From Bacteroidota bacterium (GTDB lineage Bacteria; Bacteroidota; Bacteroidia; Flavobacteriales; Weeksellaceae): a stretch of 11,801 nt of DNA. The stretch lies in contig JAEXJU010000308.1 of the NCBI GenBank assembly GCA_023448955.1, forward strand, positions 1 through 11,801, in the 5' to 3' direction. How positions within the stretch are numbered: position 1 is the first letter of the stretch; each line of letters begins with the position of its first letter. The notes under the pieces are model-generated. The model saw only the letters and a list, made by a program, of their open reading frames with translations. It was not told the DNA's origin and ran no database searches. The position numbers and the translations under genes were made by a program. Shown here piece by piece: positions 5,489 to 11,801 of the stretch.

Positions 5489-5510
5489 TCTAGAAATTAA
5501 AATAAAGTAG

Positions 5511-6158
5511 TTATCTTAATATTTTACAATCTTTCTTTGAAACCCTACCTATTTTTTTTTCAATTTTTGAATATCTATCATCATGATAATCTTCTTTAAA
5601 AACAACTTTTAAACTGTCTTTATTTTCTTCTAAAATAAGCATTGGTCTATTATCGGTTTCTATTTGCTTTGTCTTTTCTTTTTTCACATTAATAATTCCT
5701 ACTGGTAATGCAATACCTTTTACTTTTTGTTTAATGGAACTTAAATTTAATGTATCGCTTTTATTTGTATAGCCATTTTCTTCATCGTGAAATAAAATAT
5801 TACATCCTGTATAATCGCTTTTTAGATTAACTATTAGTTTGTTATTTTCTAATTTAAAATGAATGTATTTATTTTGATTTGAATAAATAGTATCAAAAAT
5901 TTTTTTTCCATTTTTTGAATATTCTAAGAAGTAACCTTCCGTAAAATCATTATCACTTATTTTTCCTCCAAAAATTAGAGAACAGCCATATTTTCCAATA
6001 TCTTGAGGGTTACAAAAAACAATAATATTATTGTCAATCAATTTAATGTATGCGTTTCTTTTTGATGATTCATAATAATTTTTGTCAATCGTATTTTTCT
6101 GATTACACGACAATAATAGAAATACACAAAATACAATTAAAGCTACTTTTTTTTCCAT
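5511..6158 (-). CDS. Lipoprotein, probable immunity protein to the muramidase effector
   Basis: The 215-aa product begins MEKKVALIVFCVFLLLSC: a textbook lipoprotein signal with the lipobox Cys at residue 18, so it should be anchored in the periplasm-facing membrane where the muramidase acts. The mature part is beta-rich and I recognise no family. Its ATG at 6158 lies inside the 3' end of the muramidase gene (16-base overlap), which strongly suggests coupled translation. It is followed by a strong terminator. The combination of a peptidoglycan-degrading toxin and an overlapping lipoprotein gene is the usual effector-immunity layout; specific binding is inferred. Confidence 0.7.
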   Translation of the reverse strand: MEKKVALIVFCVFLLLSCNQKNTIDKNYYESSKRNAYIKLIDNNIIVFCNPQDIGKYGCSLIFGGKISDNDFTEGYFLEYSKNGKKIFDTIYSNQNKYIHFKLENNKLIVNLKSDYTGCNILFHDEENGYTNKSDTLNLSSIKQKVKGIALPVGIINVKKEKTKQIETDNRPMLILEENKDSLKVVFKEDYHDDRYSKIEKKIGRVSKKDCKILR

Positions 6159-7201
6159 GGTTTTTTATTATAATATTTTTCTAAATGTTCTGCATAGTGT
6201 GGATTATATGTCTTCCATTTTGCTCCGTTATATATTGAAGCGACTAATTCCCAGTTTTTACTGTTTAAAGCATTAGGCAAATTCTTTTTTGCAGAATCAC
6301 CTTTTATAAAGTTTACGAAAGCCTGTATTTGAAACTTTTCTGATTTTACCATTTCTTCTAAAAATTCTTTGGGAGTTTTGTTAGAATATGTACAATATTC
6401 TCCTAAAACTTGAAACAATCCAAAAGAAGTTGATTTTATTGCCATGTCTTGGTCAATCTTCATGGCTTTTTCTAATCTTTCAAATTGATGATTATAATAT
6501 CCTTCATTATCAAATCTTCCGTCTTTTTGAAAAAATAGTTCAGAACCATACCCTCCATTATCATTCTTTATTATATTCTCATTCGTTTGACTCAATAAGT
6601 CTGCTTTCTCTTTACTATATTTTTTGCTGTAGAAATCATAAAAATGATGTCTTTCATATAATATTTTTGGATTACCTGAAGCTAAAAAAGGAATATTTTC
6701 ACTTTCTTGTTGTGCAATTGCTTTTAATAAATCAGGATCATGAACCCCTAACTCTTTTGCTGCTTTATCCCAATCTAGTTGAGTTGCATATTCTTTTTTA
6801 GTGTTACTATCTTTAGTCTCTTTTTTTCCAAAACTCAACTTAAACTCCTCACTTTTTGCCGAAAGACCGTCACAGGTAATAGTTGCCTGAAAAACATTGC
6901 CATCATCATTAAAGATTTCTGTAAAGTCTTTATTTTTATCAAACTTTAGCATAACCCCAACTGCTCCATTTGAAGAAATTGTAACGTCTGTTTTTGGTAC
7001 TGCGGTATCGTTTACAAGATTATCTAGCTCATCTACATAAACAATCGCTTTGTTTTCTTTTAAATTCTTGGCATTTACTTCAAAGTGTAAATGTATAAAT
7101 TTATCATCTTTGGAACAAGAAACATATTTTATAGCCAACGATTTTTTTGTTTTGTCTGCAAACTGTTTTAGCTGTTGCAGTTCTATATTGTTTGTGTACA
7201 T
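6143..7201 (-). CDS. N-acetylmuramidase effector with N-terminal delivery-type domain
   Basis: The 352-aa protein has two domains. Residues about 20-126 (SLAIKYVSCSKDDKFIHL, later VMLKFDKNKDF) match the N-terminal domain of the Tae4-like protein. Residues about 140-345 match the N-acetylmuramidase family PF11860 (formerly DUF3380), which cleaves the glycan chain of peptidoglycan. Visible landmarks are LLKAIAQQESEN with the likely catalytic Glu167, PKILYERHHFYDFY (ERH at 183-185), STSFGLFQVLG (258-267) and ASIYNGAKW near 321-329. No signal peptide is present, so export needs a dedicated route. A linker rich in K/D/T joins the domains. It follows the carrier gene after a hairpin and overlaps the start of its likely immunity gene by 16 bases. 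The enzyme call is strong; the use against other bacteria is inferred from the immunity gene and the carrier. Confidence 0.88.
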   Translation of the reverse strand: MYTNNIELQQLKQFADKTKKSLAIKYVSCSKDDKFIHLHFEVNAKNLKENKAIVYVDELDNLVNDTAVPKTDVTISSNGAVGVMLKFDKNKDFTEIFNDDGNVFQATITCDGLSAKSEEFKLSFGKKETKDSNTKKEYATQLDWDKAAKELGVHDPDLLKAIAQQESENIPFLASGNPKILYERHHFYDFYSKKYSKEKADLLSQTNENIIKNDNGGYGSELFFQKDGRFDNEGYYNHQFERLEKAMKIDQDMAIKSTSFGLFQVLGEYCTYSNKTPKEFLEEMVKSEKFQIQAFVNFIKGDSAKKNLPNALNSKNWELVASIYNGAKWKTYNPHYAEHLEKYYNKKPWKKK

Positions 7202-7230
7202 TTTATTATTATTTATGTGTTAAAATAAAA

Positions 7231-7263
7231 GAAAGTTTTAGCGGTGCAAAACACCGCCAAAAC
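7231..7263 (-). terminator. Hairpin between carrier and muramidase genes
   Basis: On the minus strand GAAGTTTTGGCGGTG pairs with CACCGCTAAAACTTTC around a TTTTG loop, with a G-T pair at the inner joint and a small bulge at the base; TTTTATTTT follows. It is terminator-like and occupies the same position as the hairpin at 5059-5088: after the carrier C-terminus and before the toxin start (about 30 bases). It may attenuate toxin expression relative to the carrier. Confidence 0.7.
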
Positions 7264-7278
7264 TTCTATCTAAAATCT

Positions 7279-10200
7279 CTAATTATTCACTAAATAATTA
7301 GTTATCTTGGTAGGAATCGTACTAGAAATCCCTGGCGAAGATTGCATCACCGCATCCACAGGTTTACCAAAAGCACTTACCGTTTCCAATTCTGCCGGAT
7401 TCTCGCAATTTTCACCACCATCTTTCTCCGGGAAGATTGGCAAGGCATTATCAACCTTTAATCCTGCGGAGCCTGCCTGCAAAATCGTAAGCGTAGTTGG
7501 TACTCTTGTGATCCAGTAATTCCCTTGCGGTTTGCCTTGCGGCTCACGTAATTCATCTACTATGGATAGGTACATTGGGTCGCCAATCACAGGCACCTCG
7601 CCGCCGTTCCAGATCTTTCCTGTGGTCATAAAGAATTGTACGGCGTCTTCAAAGCCCGGTTTTACGGTGACAATGACTCTTGCCATACCGGCTTGCAGGA
7701 AGTTTCGGAACAATGGGTCTGTCTCTTCTGTTAGGTACATCTCCTGCCAGTGGCTTCTGCTGGCCCAATAGTATGGATAGAAGGTGTAGTCCATCACCGT
7801 CCACTCAAAGGCCTGCTCCATAAATTTGGCAAGTGAGGTATAGGCATCCAGATTGTCATCCAGCTTCAGAGCAAATGTCTCTAATGTATTATTAAGATCA
7901 AAGCCGGTCCCTAAAGTATTGAGATAATCCTGCAAAAGGTAGGCAATGCAGTTTTGCTTCAGCAGGTTGCTTTCTATCTCTCGGTAGAAATTGGTAAGCT
8001 TCTCTTTTTTCTCGGCTGCTGCAGCTGCTGCAGCTTCTTTAGCGGCTTTTACATCGGTATCAAATTTTTCTTTGGCGGCGGTATAGGCTTTGATGATAGC
8101 ATCGAAGTTTTCTTGTCTCCAAGTGGAAAGGTATGACTGTGAGGTACAACAATTTAAATTAACTTTTAAATCGTACTTTTCTATATTATAACCAAGAATA
8201 GTGAAATTAAATGGTCCAGGATTATTTATATCATAAGAATCTCTGTAATCAATTACTGAGTCTTTTCCAAATTCAACAGTATGAATATTTCCTTTTAAAT
8301 TACTAAAAGATAGCATACCATTAGTAAAAAACGCTCTTCGCCAAAGTTGAAAGCTAAAATGGGCCGAATCTAAACAATAGTTATTTGGCAATTCTAACAT
8401 AACATCCTCTAATTTAACTACTTCAAACAAAACTTCAGGTTGACCATAATATTCTTTTGTAATAAGTATGTTTTTTTCAAGTTTATTCGTCAAAGTGACC
8501 CCATAAATTTCTGCCCAATGTTTTAATAATTCATCCGAAACATTATCCTTAGTCATCTGCCAATTTCCTGCTCTCTGGCTTGTCGGGTCTATCGGGGCTG
8601 TTAAGTTTACACCGCCAGCTTGTGTAGCCAATCTGTGTAACCTTGCCGGCTCAGGGATCATAAACTCAAACATCAGGCGCTTGCCATAGTTGTAGATCTG
8701 GTTTTTCATCTTCTTATCTACCCAGCGGTATACACCCGTGATGTGCTGTGGCACTGCGGGAAGTGGTGAGCCAGTAGAAGCCGCTTTACCACGGTTGTCA
8801 AACTCGTGCACGTTTTGCAAGGTCACTTCCTTAAAGATTTTCTGGATTCTTTCTTCGGAAATTTTGGTGACCACCCGTTCCAATGCCCGCTCTGTAATTT
8901 CCTGAGATTTGGCCACCGCCTGGCGTGTGCTGTCGTGCTGCGCAGTGCTGTTGGCGTAGCTCCCGCCAACCTCGAAGTGCCAAGTTCCAGATTTTCCAAA
9001 ACTAGCGTGCGCTTCCCAGTTTTGCTGCCTGTCGATTTCTTTGGCCACTTCGGTCTGCATCTCGGAGCGGTCTGTCTTGGTGGTATCCGACAGTTTTTCC
9101 ACTTCCTGGGACTTGATGGTATCTGTAATGGTTTCAGACCTCTGGGTTTCAGAAACAGACTTATGTCTGAGCTCACTCGCCATCACATTTTCTATGTTGG
9201 ATACCTCTCCCGGAACATAGGCGTGAACGGACTGCTCTACTTTTAAGTAGTCTGCAATACCCAGTCTTTTAACACCAAAATGCTTTGGCTGGAATGGTAC
9301 ATTATTATCTCCATTATTTTGCATTGGTTTGTTTATAGATAATACACCAAAACTATTTTCTGATGGGTATTGTAATTCCAGTAAAGAAGTACATCCATTA
9401 GCAAACCATATCTCAATTTTTAAAGAATCAACCGTTCTAAAATGGTTTGCAAGCACAGCTGGAAATACAACTTTATTATCAATAACTTCAATATCGGTTA
9501 ATGTTTCCGATAATTCGCCCACATCAGTAACCGCCTGTAAGTTCGCAGACTCTACCGCCCAAGATTCATCTTCTACTTCAAACCCAAAATTGATATAACT
9601 TCTTGTTGAAAAAAATGTTCTGGTATGCACCGTAAGGAAATAATTATTCTGCGTAACAGCAGTCCTGTTCTTTACCGGTATCAAAACGCCTCCGATATTG
9701 GTGTACTCTTTAGGAGAAGGTTTTCTGCAAGAAAGAACCTTTTTTTGCTGTGCATTAATTTCTTCTTCCAATTTTGCTAACAAAGATGCGAAGGTCCTGT
9801 ATTCCTCTTTCAGTACCAAAAGTCCCTCTTCCGTATCCAGCTCTTCTGCAGAAATAATTTTGAATGACTTTTCTGAATCTACCACCGTATTTTCTGTAGC
9901 TTGCTGCTGATGTAATATTGCTTGTCTGAGTAATTTTCTTTTGGAAGAGTCCTGAAATTCTGTGGCCAGTTCTAAAAGTATAGCGAAAGAAGTTTCTGAA
10001 AGGTTTGTACTCAAGCGTGTAAAGTCTATTTCTTTATCGAAACTGAATTCGAATGTTGGAATATCTTCAAGCTCGAGGTTATTATAGGCCGTTTTTTTGT
10101 CATTTTCCGATAATTCCGTAGACATTGTTGATTCTAAAGCTTTAACCAAACGTTCATTCTCATCAATAATAGGCTGAACACGTTGCATATAGGCGTCATA

Positions 10201-11112
10201 TTCTTTAGTATAAGATTTCCCATATCGTTTAGAATAATCTTTTTGTTCAGCAAGTAACTCTTCCTTAAGATTTTGCAAATCATTTTTAGTTATTAATGCT
10301 TCAGCAATTTCGGATTCCTGATTTGCAATTTTCTCTAGTCTATTTAATACTTTTCTGGAAATTTTGCTTTCATCGGCATAGCGAATCCTTCCCTTTCCTA
10401 TTTTAGTTTCATCTACAGTAAAAACCTCATTATACTCTTCTTGAGGAGCATCATCCATGAATAGTGATTCTGGTAAAGCCACAACAGCCAATCTGGCTTT
10501 TGTCAGGAGATCTACTCCATTTATTTTTTTGAGTTCATCCGTTTCCGTCTCTGTAAGTAAAATCGTTTCTAGATAATGGATAGCTTTCAGAATTCCTACA
10601 ATAGCCTCTTTTACATAGAAATCTCTTTGAGTTACTACCTGATAGATAAAATTATCCCAAAGTGTTTTTTTAACATCTGGTAACATAATCAGATCTTTAG
10701 TTATAACATTTAGCTCCAATCTGGCTTTTGCAATATCTTCTGATAAAATTTCGAGATTTCCTACCATAGACTTCCCTAGCTGGATCAATCGAAAGTAAGG
10801 ACTGTTTTCCAAACCTTTTCTGGACGTAAATGCCTCTTCTACAGGAAAATTCTGAGCGGCATTTTCCAATACTTTAATTTTAGTAAGACCATCATTAGAG
10901 GAATCTTCTAATGCAGTATCAAAAAAACCCTTCACGCCGGAATCTTCAGGACGTTGTATAAAACCTAGGTTTTTACGGCTTGTTTCTGTAAGCTGTGGAT
11001 TTCTGAGGCTTACAAATCTGAATAAAGTCTGCGTTGCAGGGTTGGCATCTGTTTTTTGATTTTGATCTACCGGAACTGCAGCTTCCGGATTATTGTTTTC
11101 TTGTGTTGTCAT
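7279..11112 (-). CDS. Large mosaic protein with exchangeable C-terminus, putative effector carrier
   Basis: The 1277-aa protein has no signal peptide or membrane segment, and I recognise no family. Visible parts: a Gln/Asn-rich start; helical, charged regions including a likely coiled coil near 255-335; a middle region from about 645 with Ser/Thr/Glu-rich helices (SVSETQRSETITDTIKSQEV) and a long helix near 735-765; a conserved-looking stretch HITGVYRWVDKK...YGKRLMFEFMIPEPARL; an AT-rich block at about 858-991; an alanine-rich helix near 1015-1041; and a C-terminal domain from VKPGF at 1150, found again twice downstream. The last 29 residues form a variable tail. Base composition changes sharply along the gene (GC-richer near 8577-9290 and 7370-8130, AT-rich near 8141-8560 and 9300-9500), suggesting exchange of segments. 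It starts 22 bases after the upstream repeat-protein gene. A carrier or structural role in toxin delivery is inferred from its repeated C-terminus beside toxin genes; it could instead be a large toxin or a surface protein. Confidence 0.6.
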   Translation of the reverse strand: MTTQENNNPEAAVPVDQNQKTDANPATQTLFRFVSLRNPQLTETSRKNLGFIQRPEDSGVKGFFDTALEDSSNDGLTKIKVLENAAQNFPVEEAFTSRKGLENSPYFRLIQLGKSMVGNLEILSEDIAKARLELNVITKDLIMLPDVKKTLWDNFIYQVVTQRDFYVKEAIVGILKAIHYLETILLTETETDELKKINGVDLLTKARLAVVALPESLFMDDAPQEEYNEVFTVDETKIGKGRIRYADESKISRKVLNRLEKIANQESEIAEALITKNDLQNLKEELLAEQKDYSKRYGKSYTKEYDAYMQRVQPIIDENERLVKALESTMSTELSENDKKTAYNNLELEDIPTFEFSFDKEIDFTRLSTNLSETSFAILLELATEFQDSSKRKLLRQAILHQQQATENTVVDSEKSFKIISAEELDTEEGLLVLKEEYRTFASLLAKLEEEINAQQKKVLSCRKPSPKEYTNIGGVLIPVKNRTAVTQNNYFLTVHTRTFFSTRSYINFGFEVEDESWAVESANLQAVTDVGELSETLTDIEVIDNKVVFPAVLANHFRTVDSLKIEIWFANGCTSLLELQYPSENSFGVLSINKPMQNNGDNNVPFQPKHFGVKRLGIADYLKVEQSVHAYVPGEVSNIENVMASELRHKSVSETQRSETITDTIKSQEVEKLSDTTKTDRSEMQTEVAKEIDRQQNWEAHASFGKSGTWHFEVGGSYANSTAQHDSTRQAVAKSQEITERALERVVTKISEERIQKIFKEVTLQNVHEFDNRGKAASTGSPLPAVPQHITGVYRWVDKKMKNQIYNYGKRLMFEFMIPEPARLHRLATQAGGVNLTAPIDPTSQRAGNWQMTKDNVSDELLKHWAEIYGVTLTNKLEKNILITKEYYGQPEVLFEVVKLEDVMLELPNNYCLDSAHFSFQLWRRAFFTNGMLSFSNLKGNIHTVEFGKDSVIDYRDSYDINNPGPFNFTILGYNIEKYDLKVNLNCCTSQSYLSTWRQENFDAIIKAYTAAKEKFDTDVKAAKEAAAAAAAEKKEKLTNFYREIESNLLKQNCIAYLLQDYLNTLGTGFDLNNTLETFALKLDDNLDAYTSLAKFMEQAFEWTVMDYTFYPYYWASRSHWQEMYLTEETDPLFRNFLQAGMARVIVTVKPGFEDAVQFFMTTGKIWNGGEVPVIGDPMYLSIVDELREPQGKPQGNYWITRVPTTLTILQAGSAGLKVDNALPIFPEKDGGENCENPAELETVSAFGKPVDAVMQSSPGISSTIPTKITNYLVNN
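7370..7667 (-). repeat. Carrier 3' segment, master copy of a three-copy repeat
   Basis: This 298-bp part of the carrier gene is repeated with few differences at 5167-5460 and, truncated, at 3362-3451. All three copies are on the same strand. The homology ends at the same codon (Val1150) in both orphan copies; beyond it the carrier continues upstream (VIVT) while the orphans join a terminator. The repeats are long and similar enough to support homologous recombination. Confidence 0.92.
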
Positions 11113-11134
11113 TTGTTTGATTTTTTAAATATTT

Positions 11135-11801
11135 TTATTTTACTAATAGTGTGACTTTTTTTGTATCTCTCAGGCTGTAAAAAGCATTGTCAGAAATAAC
11201 TGTTCGCGGACTTATATTGATTCCATCTATATAAATTTTTTTAGGACTAACCCAATTTACCGATGAGTTATCTATATCCATCAGGAAGTTATTGACCTCA
11301 TTTTGAGATAACTGATGTCCTGGTGATCTCAGAAAGATCGTTGAAATATTCTTGTTATTCCATGACGTACTGGAGTAGCCAATGATTGCGGAGTTTCCGC
11401 CCAAAATAAGTGTTGATACATTTTTTGAAACTAAATCCGAAAGGTTACCCTTGATAGTATTGTTGCCTGTAATGTTTATAAACTCTACAAAAGCAGGAAC
11501 TTGCGAAAGTTGTCCATACACCTCGTTAAAACCACCAATCTGGATTGCTTTTCCGACGGTTAGATTCTTCAAATCACCAGATATTTTATTCTTTCCATCA
11601 ATATAAAGACTCGTAACTTTAGTATCTGGTCCCAGCTCGCCATTAATATAATTTTCACCAAAAATTAAGCATGAGTCTCTTAATCCAATTTTCCCAATAT
11701 CTCCATAAATTTGATTTTTGCCAGAAATAGATATGGTTTTTACCTTAGCTGGTAAAGTAGTAACGTCTCCGGAGATTTTATTATCTCCACTTATCATGAG
11801 G
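11135..11801 (-). CDS. IxGxNxIxGD-repeat protein (leucine-rich-repeat-like), 3' part only
   Basis: At least 220 residues are visible; the gene probably begins beyond the right edge, since the first Met in view already lies inside a repeat. About seven imperfect units of 21-24 residues follow the pattern [LI]xIxGxNxIxGDLxxLxxxVxx (for example SISGKNQIYGDIG, SLYIDGKNKISGDL, NITGNNTIKGNL). This should fold as a short beta-strand solenoid similar to leucine-rich repeats. After them comes a cap region with LSQNEVNNFLMDID and a final DAFYSLRDTKK-type helix and strand. Such repeats occur in phage-tail-like fibres and surface recognition proteins, so a binding role is possible but not shown. Its stop is 22 bases before the carrier ATG, suggesting one operon. 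Confidence 0.65.
   Translation of the reverse strand, partial: LMISGDNKISGDVTTLPAKVKTISISGKNQIYGDIGKIGLRDSCLIFGENYINGELGPDTKVTSLYIDGKNKISGDLKNLTVGKAIQIGGFNEVYGQLSQVPAFVEFINITGNNTIKGNLSDLVSKNVSTLILGGNSAIIGYSSTSWNNKNISTIFLRSPGHQLSQNEVNNFLMDIDNSSVNWVSPKKIYIDGINISPRTVISDNAFYSLRDTKKVTLLVK

Noticed and set aside
8823..9176. Minus-strand open frame of 117 codons in another frame of the carrier gene
   Set aside because: It is an Arg/Pro/Ser-rich product typical of an out-of-frame reading of the GC-richer segment.
8806..9246. Plus-strand open frame of 146 codons inside the carrier gene
   Set aside because: It lies antisense to a long, well-supported gene in a GC-richer block where chance open frames are common. 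It has no recognisable motif.
3455..11112. Locus as part of a type VI secretion gene cluster
   Set aside because: Tae4-like and muramidase effectors fit T6SS, but no Tss, Hcp, VgrG, PAAR or sheath gene is visible in the window, so the delivery system cannot be assigned.

Overview
The window looks like the chromosome of a Bacteroidota bacterium of the Flavobacteriia, probably Weeksellaceae (Chryseobacterium/Elizabethkingia-like). The reasons are: very AT-rich DNA, A/T-rich start regions without clear Shine-Dalgarno sequences, Bacteroidota lipoprotein signals, a DUF2931-type lipoprotein, and REP repeats that read VTDCKSATSG when translated, next to a remnant of the matching REP-associated (RAYT) transposase. 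Every recognisable gene except one possible decayed reading frame at the left edge lies on the minus strand, so the biology reads from right to left.

Right part (11801-7279): the 3' end of a gene for a repeat protein with an IxGxNxIxGD-type beta repeat, then a 1277-residue protein of unrecognised family (the 'carrier'). The carrier is a mosaic of GC-richer and AT-rich blocks and ends in a domain beginning VKPGFEDAV.

Middle part (7201-3455): two intact effector-immunity pairs. Pair 1 is a peptidoglycan muramidase (PF11860-like) overlapping a lipoprotein gene. Pair 2 is a Tae4-like peptidoglycan amidase followed by a secreted protein. Both toxins begin with the same roughly 100-residue domain, fused to different catalytic domains. 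Between the pairs lies a silent second copy of the carrier's C-terminal segment, and after pair 2 a third, truncated copy. Both orphan copies start at the same residue, directly after a terminator. Each repeating module therefore reads: carrier C-terminal segment, variable tail, hairpin, toxin, immunity gene, terminator.

Left part (3454-1): a graveyard of older modules. It holds the tail of a GH19-type lysozyme effector with an overlapping lipoprotein gene; the tail of another effector (possibly Tle1-like) overlapping a complete DUF2931-like lipoprotein gene; the signal-peptide remnant of a second DUF2931 copy; a RAYT remnant; seven REP elements, four of them in two near-identical inverted-pair (BIME) units that sit exactly at gene breakpoints; REP-linked hairpins; and two degenerate 21-bp (heptad-encoding) arrays.

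Interpretation: the locus appears to be a growing and decaying store of anti-cell-wall toxin cassettes behind a common carrier protein, with the carrier's 3' end as the likely recombination handle. No structural genes of a secretion or contractile injection machine lie in the window, so the delivery route is inferred only.
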